Positions 26,370-34,401 of a stretch of DNA of 64,000 nucleotides are shown here, piece by piece. This DNA is from Bradyrhizobium murdochi (GTDB lineage: Bacteria > Pseudomonadota > Alphaproteobacteria > Rhizobiales > Xanthobacteraceae): assembly GCF_000472965.1 (NCBI RefSeq), contig NZ_AXAU01000002.1, positions 186,001-250,000 on the forward strand. Direction: 5' to 3'. Positions within the stretch are counted from its first letter, which is position 1; each line of letters starts with the position of its first letter. Under the pieces are notes generated by a model that saw only the letters and a program-made list of their open reading frames with translations, searched no databases and was not told the DNA's origin. Made by a program: the position numbers and the translations under genes.

Positions 26370-26816
26370 TCAAGTATCTTGGCTCACCGCGATCCGCCGT
26401 TCCGGCCGCCGGATGTTTTCACGTTCGCCGTATGAACCAAACTCACGCAAGATCTTGTCTCTGTCCTCGGACGAGATGACCGATCTGGGCGCCGACCGGC
26501 TGGCCTTTTTCTCGAGCAAAGCGTGCCGAAAGCCAAATCGGCAGATCACGCTATCCAGACTCTCATCGCTGCGCCGAAGGCGGCGGCCATGAAAATCCAT
26601 CCACTTCTCGATCCGCTGCAAACTCAGGCGTCCGAGGCCAGGCTGCCCAAGGAGTTCGCCCCTGGTATGGAGCGACGCAATCTCGAGAAGGTAGTTGATG
26701 CGCGTGGATGGCTCCTTGCTGACGAGCCCCGCGTGATGACTGCGAACCAGTATGGTTGCAATTCGCTCCGGCAGATAGCTATCGATATGCTGCTCGAGAG
26801 GGACGGATTTTATCAT
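26370..26816 (-). CDS. Small protein with an RNA polymerase alpha C-terminal-like helix-hairpin-helix
   Basis: 148 residues from ATG 26816; a GTG at 26828 is also possible. The central part (YLLEIASLHTRGELLGQPGL, then GRLSLQRIEKWMDFHGRRLR) resembles the DNA- and activator-binding C-terminal domain of the RNA polymerase alpha subunit. There the matching motif is a helix, DLV...ELLxxPNLGxKSLxEI, and a final helix. The rest of alpha is absent. The gene is divergent from the phosphopantetheinyl transferase gene, with an ICE-like palindrome between them, so it may be a regulator tied to the siderophore locus. This assignment is by eye and needs profile searching. Confidence 0.55.
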   Translation of the reverse strand: MIKSVPLEQHIDSYLPERIATILVRSHHAGLVSKEPSTRINYLLEIASLHTRGELLGQPGLGRLSLQRIEKWMDFHGRRLRRSDESLDSVICRFGFRHALLEKKASRSAPRSVISSEDRDKILREFGSYGERENIRRPERRIAVSQDT

Positions 26817-26901
26817 GACCGGTTCCACGTTAAATATCTGCCGATGCGATTGAGAATGAATCTATCAGCACCGCAAGCGCACGTGATCAGGGCTTCTCTC
26901 A

Positions 26902-26918
26902 GTTAGATGGATTCTAAG
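26902..26918. promoter_or_regulatory. ICE/Irr-like palindrome before the PPTase gene
   Basis: GTTAGATGGATTCTAAG matches the rhizobial iron control element pattern TTTAGAAnnnTTCTAAA at 11 of 14 fixed positions by my count. The perfect inner arms TTAGA and TCTAA are five bases apart. It lies between the divergent alpha-CTD-like gene and the PPTase gene. Irr would bind here when iron is low. Two more such sites occur at 30300 and 32246. Confidence 0.45.
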
Positions 26919-26993
26919 TCAGATCACCTCGACACGGGCCGCTATACATCCGGGGGTTGCATACGGTTGCACATTGGTCGATAAGCCCGTGCC

Positions 26994-27803
26994 ATGGCCA
27001 ACTCCCTGAAGGCTCGACAAGGACCATTTGCCGCATCGCTTTCAATGGCGCATGCAAGCGTCTCCCTCGCGTGGTCGATCGCCGTTAAATGCGCGGCTCC
27101 GCAGGATCAATTGCGGATGCGATGGTTGGGCGATGCGGATATCACGAGGCCGGTCGGACGGCTGGAACTGGAAGAGATCGTTCTCTGGCTGGCAGCAACA
27201 CCTCCATCGCGGGAGATCGCTGCCGGCGAACCCGGCATGCTCAGCGTCGAGCGAGCTGCGAAGGTGCTCGATGCCGATGAGACCGATCGCATGGGGCGAT
27301 TTCTGCACATAGAAGATCGAATGAGCTATCTGGCTGCGCATGCGGGCGTTCGCCTCATGCTTGGCGGGCTTGTCGGTCAACCGGCCGAAGCCCTGCGGTT
27401 TCAACCGTCGGAGCATGGCAAGCCCATGCTCGTTGCCGGTCCAGTCGAGATCGACTTCAGCCTGAGTCACGCGAGGGGCTCTGTCGCCGTTGCAGCGGCC
27501 CGCATGCCGATCGGCGTCGATATCGAACCGCTGCGGGAAATCGCCGATATGGATTCGGTCGCCGAAATCGTTCTGGCGGCAGAAGAGCGGGAGGTTCTAC
27601 GGAACGCTCCCGCGGCGCTTCGGCCCCAGCTCTTTCTTCGCTACTGGACCATCAAGGAAGCCTTGCTGAAGGCGGCCGCACTCGGATTCACGATAGCTCC
27701 GAACACTGTGATCGTCGACGCAGGCCCGTCACCTGCCGTGCTGTCGGCGCCAGCCGCACTTGGCTCCGCCGAAGAGTGGCTACTCATCGCGCCCGCCATC
27801 TGA
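26994..27803 (+). CDS. 4'-phosphopantetheinyl transferase, Sfp type
   Basis: Up to 269 residues. The family motifs are clear: IGVDIEPL (Mg-binding Asp and Glu), and RYWTIKEALLKAAALGF with the WxxKEA signature. FQPSEHGKPML and DFSLSHARG precede them as in Sfp/EntD proteins. It moves phosphopantetheine from CoA to the serine of carrier domains, so it is needed to switch on the NRPS of this locus. The start is unsure: 26994 is the longest, but the first 41 residues are not family-like. ATG 27117, with AGGA about ten bases ahead, would give 228 residues, nearer the usual length. The gene converges on the monooxygenase gene. Confidence 0.88.
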   Translation: MANSLKARQGPFAASLSMAHASVSLAWSIAVKCAAPQDQLRMRWLGDADITRPVGRLELEEIVLWLAATPPSREIAAGEPGMLSVERAAKVLDADETDRMGRFLHIEDRMSYLAAHAGVRLMLGGLVGQPAEALRFQPSEHGKPMLVAGPVEIDFSLSHARGSVAVAAARMPIGVDIEPLREIADMDSVAEIVLAAEEREVLRNAPAALRPQLFLRYWTIKEALLKAAALGFTIAPNTVIVDAGPSPAVLSAPAALGSAEEWLLIAPAI

Positions 27804-27807
27804 TGGC

Positions 27808-29106
27808 CTACGCAATAAGCTCGCGGCGCGAAATCGTCGAAAGCAGCGATTCTGCGATTTCCTGCGAGCGCGTGGCAAGAACGGACAGCAGCGTGTCGCT
27901 CAGGCCGTGAGAGGCCTCCGAATATCCCTGGAGATGGATCTGCGGACGAAATGCCGGGGTGGTGACGAGCTTGTAGTTGCGGTCCAACACGGTGTCGCGA
28001 ATGTAGCGCTGGATCGGCTCCAGAAACGCGTGCGGCGTCTCCCTGTCATAGCCCGTCGCCAGGATGACGGCATCGTAGGTGGATCGGCGCTTTGCACCGC
28101 CAAACTTGTCAACCGTGCCGATCTCGATGCCTTCAGGTGCGGCGTCTATACTCGTTATTTCGCTACGCGGGTGCAACGCGATCCCTGTCGTGCCGCTGAC
28201 GCGCTGCTGGTAGAGCAATCGATACAACTGGTCGAGGAGGTCGGAATCGACCACCGCATAGTTCGTGTTCCGGAAGTTGCGAACGATCGCGTCTCGCCGC
28301 TCGGCAGGCTGCGCGTAGATGAAATCGGTGTAATCAGGATTGAAAATCTCGTTGACGAACGGGCTGCTGTCGGACGGCTTCAAGGCATGGCCGCGAAAGA
28401 TCAGATCAATGCTCGCGTCCGGAAATCGCCCGCGAAGGTCGACCGTCACCTCGGTCGCGCTCTGCCCTCCTCCGACGACGGCCACGCGCGCGGCCTTTCC
28501 TCCGAGGCCGATGTCATCGACCGTGTCGAGATAGCGGCTTGAATGCAATAATCTCGGATCATCGGCGATCTCGGCAAATACCTGCGGGATATACGGTCGC
28601 CCTCCCATCGCGACCACCAGATTTCTTGCAAGCCGCACCGTTTCCCCGCCGGCCGGCGTCCGTGAATGAATGCGCAAGGACGTCACCGACTGGCCGACGG
28701 TCACGGGCTCGATGGCGACGATGGTCTCGCCGTAGGCCGCCTGAGACTTGAACTGGGCTGCTACCCACCGCAGATAGTCGTTGAATTCAATCCGGCTCGG
28801 ATAGAACGTTCGGCAGTTGATGAAATCCTGCAAACGGCCGCACTTGTGCAGATAATTCACGAAGGTGAACGGACTGGTCGGATCACGCAACGAAACGAGG
28901 TCCTTGAGAAACGATATCTGCATGTCGCTGCCTGGAAGCAGCATTCCGCCGTGCCAGGTGAATTGCGGCTGCTTCTCCACGAACAGAGCGGCGCATTTCA
29001 GACGTGATCTTCTGGCGCATTCATCCAATGCGATCGCAAGCGCAAGATTGGACGGCCCGAATCCGACGCCGATAACGTCGTGCTCGATCGCAAACTGGTG
29101 AGACAT
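27808..29106 (-). CDS. L-ornithine N5-monooxygenase (SidA/PvdA/IucD family)
   Basis: 432 residues. The FAD-binding motif is VGFGPSNLALAIAL near the N terminus, NADPH binding is in VVGGGQSATEVTVDL, and the family end motif is ILATGYDRETP. The segment DSSPFVNEIFNPDYTDF and the NYAVVDSDLL stretch are typical of ornithine rather than lysine hydroxylases. It makes N5-hydroxyornithine from ornithine, O2 and NADPH, the first step to hydroxamate siderophores. It lies 21 bp after the acyltransferase gene and is probably translated from the same mRNA, which starts near the ICE-like site at 30300. Confidence 0.92.
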   Translation of the reverse strand: MSHQFAIEHDVIGVGFGPSNLALAIALDECARRSRLKCAALFVEKQPQFTWHGGMLLPGSDMQISFLKDLVSLRDPTSPFTFVNYLHKCGRLQDFINCRTFYPSRIEFNDYLRWVAAQFKSQAAYGETIVAIEPVTVGQSVTSLRIHSRTPAGGETVRLARNLVVAMGGRPYIPQVFAEIADDPRLLHSSRYLDTVDDIGLGGKAARVAVVGGGQSATEVTVDLRGRFPDASIDLIFRGHALKPSDSSPFVNEIFNPDYTDFIYAQPAERRDAIVRNFRNTNYAVVDSDLLDQLYRLLYQQRVSGTTGIALHPRSEITSIDAAPEGIEIGTVDKFGGAKRRSTYDAVILATGYDRETPHAFLEPIQRYIRDTVLDRNYKLVTTPAFRPQIHLQGYSEASHGLSDTLLSVLATRSQEIAESLLSTISRRELIA

Positions 29107-29127
29107 GAGCTGCGCTCCGTTCGGGCG

Positions 29128-30189
29128 TTAGGACGTGGTCGCCGGGCTGGTAGCTGCCGGCAGCCATAGCCGGTCACCAAAGAAGCGTTCGCGCAACAGC
29201 ATCACGAGCGTGGCCCGCTTGTGCGGAAAATCGAAGTTCTTGATCTTTGCGAATCCCGAGACTTCCAGATTGCGGAGCTGCTGCGCATGCGCCGCCGCCG
29301 GCTCGCCGACGATCCGTTGTGTTCGACAGTCGTCCAGGAACATGTAGTGCATCAGCGATGGCAGCCAGGCGCTGATATAGCGGCGCCCGCGATAGGCGTC
29401 CTCGCCGACGACGACATGCCAGCCGCGATCGTAATCGTCGGCATCGTAGAACGGCGCGATACGATTCTCCTTGGCCCAGTAGAGCTCGAAATAGCCAAAC
29501 GGCTCGTCGTCGAAGCAGCCGATGAGCGGTAGCATGTGCGGATCGGCCAGGATGCCGGAGAGATAACGCCGATGCTTCTCGAGATCGCCCGCTTCGTTCC
29601 AGAACGCGTCGACGCGGGGATCGTTCATCCACCGGTGCAGCAGATGCAGGTCACCATCCAAATTGGCGACTCGAAAGGAGATCACTTCGGCGAGCCAGGG
29701 TATGAAGCGGGCATAGACCTTTCCGGCCGGCTTTGGCGAGCGTCGCGGATGGCGCTTGCCGTCCGTCATGACGTGGAGTTGCGGCAATGGTGGCCGTTTG
29801 GCATTGACCAGCCAATTGTCCCGCCGTTGCATGATCACTTCGGGAAGCAACACGAGGTCTGCCCCCGCCATGAGAGCGAGACCGTGGTTCATCAACTCGC
29901 GCGCAAGCTCCACACTGGCTCTCTCCAGCACAAGCCGGTCAAGTGTCGGCCGCCATCCAAAAATGGCTTCCGCCGCCGCCGAAACAGCCGAGATCGCCAG
30001 TTGCGAATCGTCAGGAGTGGTCAATATTCTTAGATGATCGAGCTGTTCATCGAGACGCAGGCGCATCACCGTCGTGATGCCTACAGCGATGCGGAGATCT
30101 CCCCCACCGTCTTGAACGACGGTCATGGAAAAATCCGGTCCGATCGGGAATGCGCGAGGCCCTGTCGCGGAGCTCGAAGCTTTGCTCAT
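29128..30189 (-). CDS. N-hydroxy-amino-acid acyltransferase, IucB/RhbD-like GNAT
   Basis: 353 residues from ATG 30189, which has GAGGG five bases ahead. The C-terminal half is the siderophore GNAT fold, with HRWMNDPRVDAFWNEAGD, PFGYFELYWAKENRIAPFYD, the cofactor-loop RGRRYISAWL, and the closing FPHKRATLVMLLRERFFG. The N-terminal part is less conserved. It puts an acyl group, most simply acetyl, on the hydroxylated side chain, giving the hydroxamate. It is first in a two-gene operon with the monooxygenase. The acyl donor cannot be read from sequence. Confidence 0.9.
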   Translation of the reverse strand: MSKASSSATGPRAFPIGPDFSMTVVQDGGGDLRIAVGITTVMRLRLDEQLDHLRILTTPDDSQLAISAVSAAAEAIFGWRPTLDRLVLERASVELARELMNHGLALMAGADLVLLPEVIMQRRDNWLVNAKRPPLPQLHVMTDGKRHPRRSPKPAGKVYARFIPWLAEVISFRVANLDGDLHLLHRWMNDPRVDAFWNEAGDLEKHRRYLSGILADPHMLPLIGCFDDEPFGYFELYWAKENRIAPFYDADDYDRGWHVVVGEDAYRGRRYISAWLPSLMHYMFLDDCRTQRIVGEPAAAHAQQLRNLEVSGFAKIKNFDFPHKRATLVMLLRERFFGDRLWLPAATSPATTS

Positions 30190-30299
30190 CCGGCCCTCGC
30201 ATCGCAAACGTGGTTGCTTGAAACAGCACGCGATCTTGACGCGCGCCTGCGATGTAAAGCACTCGCGTACAGGATGACAAGAAATGCAGACACACGCAG

Positions 30300-30316
30300 T
30301 TTAGATTTCTTACAAA
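30300..30316. promoter_or_regulatory. ICE/Irr-like palindrome before the acyltransferase-monooxygenase operon
   Basis: TTTAGATTTCTTACAAA matches the pattern TTTAGAAnnnTTCTAAA at 11 of 14 fixed positions by my count. It lies 111 bp upstream of the acyltransferase ATG in a 228-bp gap that holds no gene. The left arm is complete except that its last A is T, as in the other two sites. Confidence 0.45.
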
Positions 30317-30417
30317 TCTGACAAAGCGGCGTCACCGAAGACGTCGCACGCGTTCCCCGGCGCGCGTCTCGAAACAGCCTGAACTTCGACGCAAATCTCC
30401 GAAAGAATAAAATAGCT

Positions 30418-32121
30418 CTAAAGAGAGGCACCCGTTGGAACCGATGACGACTTGATGATGTCATGGGTCTTCGCATCGCCCGCGACAATCTTGCCGTGCC
30501 GCAGTCGCACTAGATGATCTGCCACGCCGAAATAACGGTCATCATGTGAGATCACGATGATCGTCTTGCCCATACGTTTCAGGTCCGGCAGCAGTTCCGT
30601 GTAAAAGATATGCCGGAACGCAGGGTCCTGATCCGCGGCCCACTCGTCGAACACGAGTACCGGCCTCTCCTCGAGCCAGGCATTCATCAATGCCAGCCGC
30701 TTGCGTTGACCGGTCGACAGGTCCGTCGTCGTAAACACGCCGTTCTCGACCGAGACCTTATGCGCGACCTCCAATCGCTTCAGATAGCGCTCCGCGACGT
30801 CGGGCACCATTCCCGCTCCCTGCAGAAGATCTTCGAACAGGTAATAGTCGGAAAAGATGGTCGTGAAGAGCTGCCGGTAATCATCCCGCGTTTCGGTCAC
30901 GACGGGCATACCGTCGCGAAGCAGCGTACCGCTCTGTGGTGCGTAGAGACCTAGCAGCAACTTGATCAGCGTGGTTTTTCCGCTGCCGTTTTCGCCGACA
31001 ATGAAAACGATGTCGCCTTGCCGGACGTGCAGGTCAATCGGTCCGAGCACGAAGGGATTGCTGCCGGGCACCGCGCGGAAGCCGTACGATACGCCACGGA
31101 GTTCGATCGATTCGATCCTGCCTGATCCATCCGGCGCGGCCGAGGGCGCGGCCAGCAAGCCCTGCTCGGGCGTCGCGAACTGCTCGGAAAGCTCGGCGAT
31201 CCGCTTCATCGCCACCTGCGCGCGACCCAATGCCGGCAGGATGCCGATCACCTGATCGATGGGTCCCCGCATATAGAGCAGCACCAGGACGAAGCCGCTG
31301 GAGACGGCGGCCGGGCTGTCGGGCCAGAGGAACGGACGCAACGTCAGCGCGACGCCGATCACGACGAAGAACAACATCGTACCCAACGCCCGCGCGGTCA
31401 CAAAGAGGTTGATCGATTTGATCTGCACCGCGCTGATCCGGTCGACGGTGCGCTGAAGCTGGTCGACATAGACGCGCTGACGGCGGGCGCGGTTCAGGCG
31501 CAGCTCCTTCGCGCCCTCGGCGATCGCGCGGTAGTGCTTCTGCAATTGGTCTTCGGAATCGCGGGCGACGTTGAAGCCCTGAACGCCGCGCGTTCGCGCA
31601 TAGGCATGCGCGAGCGAGCCGAGAACGATGACCAGCCCCGTGATCAGAAAAAGCGGCCACGACAGCACCGCCAGATAAACCATGCAGCCGAGCGTGATGA
31701 CGACGGAGACGAAGAAGGAGGAAAAGAAGAACGCGAAATCGCTGATGGTGTCGACGTCATGAGTGAGGACCGGAATCAATCGATGCGTCCGGTAGATTTC
31801 GAGCTGGTCGATCGGGGCCGCCAAAATTTTCGCGGCGAGCGACTTGCGCAGCTCGGCGATGATCCGCTGCCCAATATAGTTGGCGCTGATATCGGCGCCG
31901 ATCGAGCCGATCAGGATCAAGAGGCACAGGCCCGCAAACGCGAACAGCAGCGTCGCGACGTCGTCTTGCGACGCGTAAAGTCCGCGATTGACGACCGCGA
32001 GCAGCCCCGCAACGCTGGCGCCGCCGACAACGCCGAGACCGGTGCCGCCCAGCACGATCGGCCAGTAGGGCCGCAGGAGATGCAGAATCTGCGCCGTCAG
32101 GCCGCTTCGTGGATTCATCAT
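30418..32121 (-). CDS. Cyclic-peptide/siderophore export ABC transporter, PvdE type
   Basis: 567 residues from ATG 32121. The frame is open to ATG 32223, but the extra 34 residues are not family-like and would nearly touch the ICE-like site, so the inner start is preferred; no strong ribosome site is seen at either. Six membrane segments occupy about 1-300. The ATPase domain has Walker A GENGSGKTT, signature LSTGQRKRLAL, Walker B VLVFDEWAADQDP and switch His in VISHDD. The unusual ...DEWAADQDP... Walker B region is typical of PvdE-like exporters, which move siderophore precursors to the periplasm. It is divergent from the siderophore-interacting gene. Confidence 0.9.
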   Translation of the reverse strand: MMNPRSGLTAQILHLLRPYWPIVLGGTGLGVVGGASVAGLLAVVNRGLYASQDDVATLLFAFAGLCLLILIGSIGADISANYIGQRIIAELRKSLAAKILAAPIDQLEIYRTHRLIPVLTHDVDTISDFAFFFSSFFVSVVITLGCMVYLAVLSWPLFLITGLVIVLGSLAHAYARTRGVQGFNVARDSEDQLQKHYRAIAEGAKELRLNRARRQRVYVDQLQRTVDRISAVQIKSINLFVTARALGTMLFFVVIGVALTLRPFLWPDSPAAVSSGFVLVLLYMRGPIDQVIGILPALGRAQVAMKRIAELSEQFATPEQGLLAAPSAAPDGSGRIESIELRGVSYGFRAVPGSNPFVLGPIDLHVRQGDIVFIVGENGSGKTTLIKLLLGLYAPQSGTLLRDGMPVVTETRDDYRQLFTTIFSDYYLFEDLLQGAGMVPDVAERYLKRLEVAHKVSVENGVFTTTDLSTGQRKRLALMNAWLEERPVLVFDEWAADQDPAFRHIFYTELLPDLKRMGKTIIVISHDDRYFGVADHLVRLRHGKIVAGDAKTHDIIKSSSVPTGASL

Positions 32122-32245
32122 GAGTGCCGCGCTGGAGTAGAGCTGAAGCGAACCTACACGGCCCGTCGTAGTACGAATAGCCTTGCGGGAGTGATGCGAA
32201 TACATGATGGCAGCATCGCTCATCCAGAGCTTATTTTTCGGCCTC

Positions 32246-32262
32246 TTTCGATTGATTCTAAT
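32246..32262. promoter_or_regulatory. ICE/Irr-like palindrome in the exporter/reductase divergent promoter
   Basis: TTTCGATTGATTCTAAT matches TTTAGAAnnnTTCTAAA at 11 of 14 fixed positions by my count. It lies in the gap between the PvdE-like gene (minus) and the siderophore-interacting gene (plus), so one site could serve both. The region around it is clearly AT-richer than the coding DNA. Confidence 0.42.
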
Positions 32263-32431
32263 TTGTGATCGGCAACGCGTTTAATAAAATGCGAGTAGTA
32301 GAACCTTTGCGTCGCAGCCGGCGAGCGAGTAGGACAAAGATCCATTAGGTGGACGTGGATCCGGTGTCGGGCTGCGATATCCGGAAATCGAAGCGTGCGC
32401 AGGCCAGCATCGGGCAGGCCCGACTGGAGAA

Positions 32432-33499
32432 ATGACTTTGGATTCGCTTGTTTCCGAAACCCGCATCCCGATTGCTGATGCCGCCGGCCTTGCTGCCCGA
32501 ATGATCGATCATCTTGCCGAGCATGATATCGCCTTCGAGGACCAAGGTGGCCTGATGGTGGCGAAGCTGCCGTTTGGAACCAGCTCGCTCGCCGTCGAGG
32601 CCGAGGCGCTCAAGATCCGCGTCGAGGCCAACGACAAGGGCAATCTGGAAATGCTGCGCTCGGTCGTCGCTTCCCACGTCATCGAGTTCGCCGGCGATGA
32701 GCCGCCGACCATCGTCTGGTCCGGCCACGAATCCAACGGCGGCACGCTGGCCAATTTCCGCGAGGTGCGGCTGAAGGCAGCAATCGACCTCACGCCCCGC
32801 ATGCGCCGGCTGACTTTCACCGGCGACGACATTGCCCGCTTCGTGAACGACGATGACCTGCATGTCCGCCTGTATTTTCCGCCGGAAGGGCTCGCCAAGC
32901 CTGAATGGCCGTGGCCCGCCCTCGACGGGCGTATCCTGTGGCCCGAACCGGACCGCAGGCCCATCACCCGCTACTACACGATCCGCCGCATCGATCTGCG
33001 GGCTTGCGAGATCGATATCGATTTCGTGGTCCACGATCACGCCGGACCGGGCTCGGCCTTTGCTCTCAATGCGCAAACCGGTGCCATTTGCGGCATGGCC
33101 GGTCCGCTCGGACGTGGCATTCGGCCGGCGCGCTGGTTGCTGCTGGCGGGCGACGAGACCGCCCTTCCCGCCATTGCGCGAATTCTCGAAACGCTGCCGG
33201 CGACGGCAACCGGTGAAGTCTTCATCGAAGTCGCTGACCGGCTTGAAGAGGTTCCGCTGATCGCGCCAACCGGCGTATCGATCCAATGGCTGCATCGCGG
33301 CGACCGTCCGGCCGGGACGACGCAGCTTTTGGTCGATGCCGTCAAGGCCGTGCGATGGCCGGATCATCGCGAGATCTTTGCGTGGGTCGCGTGCGAAGCG
33401 CAGGCGCTGAAGGCGCTGCGAAACCATCTGCGCGACGAGCGGAAGCTCGCCCGCGAGCAGCATCTTGCGGTCGCGTATTGGAGCCTGCGGCAGCCATGA
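32432..33499 (+). CDS. Siderophore-interacting protein with N-terminal DUF2218 (ferric-siderophore reductase)
   Basis: 355 residues. Residues 1 to about 95 look like DUF2218 (AARMIDHLAEHDIAFEDQ, then a segment with MLRSVVASHVIEFA). Residues about 110-230 are the FAD-binding 9 domain with RMRRLTFTGDD, the FAD motif RYYTIRRID, and GPGSAFA. The C-terminal SIP domain carries LLLAGDETALPAIARILE and the closing YWSLRQP. Such ViuB-like enzymes reduce and free iron from imported siderophores in the cytoplasm. The ATG has a GGAGA site very close. It is first in a plus-strand unit with the importer ATPase, 70 bp downstream. Confidence 0.92.
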   Translation: MTLDSLVSETRIPIADAAGLAARMIDHLAEHDIAFEDQGGLMVAKLPFGTSSLAVEAEALKIRVEANDKGNLEMLRSVVASHVIEFAGDEPPTIVWSGHESNGGTLANFREVRLKAAIDLTPRMRRLTFTGDDIARFVNDDDLHVRLYFPPEGLAKPEWPWPALDGRILWPEPDRRPITRYYTIRRIDLRACEIDIDFVVHDHAGPGSAFALNAQTGAICGMAGPLGRGIRPARWLLLAGDETALPAIARILETLPATATGEVFIEVADRLEEVPLIAPTGVSIQWLHRGDRPAGTTQLLVDAVKAVRWPDHREIFAWVACEAQALKALRNHLRDERKLAREQHLAVAYWSLRQP

Positions 33500-33569
33500 C
33501 GTCCCCATATCCGCAGACCGACGGGACGACCTTCACCTCGGACCGCATTGTCCCTGCAGGTAACTTCCT

Positions 33570-34394
33570 ATGCACGTAGTTCGGCCAACCGAAATCGCGC
33601 TAGCCTCGCCCGATGCGGCCGCGCCCTTGTTCGAGCTGGACCAGGTGGCGTTCGCTGTGGCGGGGCGCGCGCTGCTCGAACCGCTCACCCTGTCGCTTCC
33701 TGCGCGCAGCGTCGTCGGCCTGATCGGGCACAATGGCTCCGGCAAATCGACGTTGCTGAAATTGCTGGCGCGGCAACAGCCAAGCTCATCCGGCACGATC
33801 CGTTTCGAGGACCGCGCTTTACGCGAATGGAGCGATCGGGAATACGCCCGCAAGGTCGCCTATCTGCCCCAGCAGACGCCGCCCGTCGCCGGCATGCTGG
33901 TGAAGGAACTGGTGGCGCTCGGCCGCTATCCCTGGCATGGCGCGCTCGGCCGGTTTGGCGACACTGACCGCGACAAGGTCGCGGAAGCCATGGCACTGAC
34001 CCACATCGAGCCGTTTGCGGACCGGCTGGTCGATACATTATCAGGCGGCGAGCGCCAGCGGGTCTGGATCGCCATGCTGGTCGCGCAGGATGCCGAATGC
34101 CTGCTGCTCGACGAGCCGACTTCGGCGCTCGACATTGCCCATCAGATCGAAGTGCTGTCGCTTGTGAAACGGCTCGCACGGGAGCGCAATCTCGGCGTGG
34201 TCGTCGTGCTCCATGACGTCAACATGGCGGCGCGCTTCTGCAACGAGATCATCGCCCTGCATTCGGGCAAGCTGATTTCGCGCGGCGCGCCGGACAAGAT
34301 CATGACGCCTACCGAACTCGAAACCATCTACGGCATTCCGATGGCGGTGATGCCGTCTCCGGATCACAGCCATCTCATCAGCTTCGCACGGTGA
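33570..34394 (+). CDS. Iron-siderophore ABC transporter ATPase, FecE/FhuC type
   Basis: 274 residues. Walker A is GHNGSGKST, the signature is LSGGERQRVWIAM, Walker B is in CLLLDEPTSALD, and the H-loop is in VVLHDVN. The overall pattern, with PAVAGMLV, LVALGRYPWHG and the end MPSPDHSHLISF, is that of FhuC/FecE proteins that drive uptake of iron(III)-hydroxamates. It converges on the FhuB-type permease gene with only 7 bp between the two stops, so the three parts of one importer are made from two opposite transcripts. Confidence 0.93.
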   Translation: MHVVRPTEIALASPDAAAPLFELDQVAFAVAGRALLEPLTLSLPARSVVGLIGHNGSGKSTLLKLLARQQPSSSGTIRFEDRALREWSDREYARKVAYLPQQTPPVAGMLVKELVALGRYPWHGALGRFGDTDRDKVAEAMALTHIEPFADRLVDTLSGGERQRVWIAMLVAQDAECLLLDEPTSALDIAHQIEVLSLVKRLARERNLGVVVVLHDVNMAARFCNEIIALHSGKLISRGAPDKIMTPTELETIYGIPMAVMPSPDHSHLISFAR

Positions 34395-34401
34395 GCTCGC
34401 G

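Noticed and set aside
26523..26906. 127-codon plus-strand frame over the alpha-CTD-like gene
   Set aside because: It overlaps that gene in antisense and runs into the ICE-like site. The minus frame has the recognisable helix-hairpin-helix, so the plus frame is the weaker choice.
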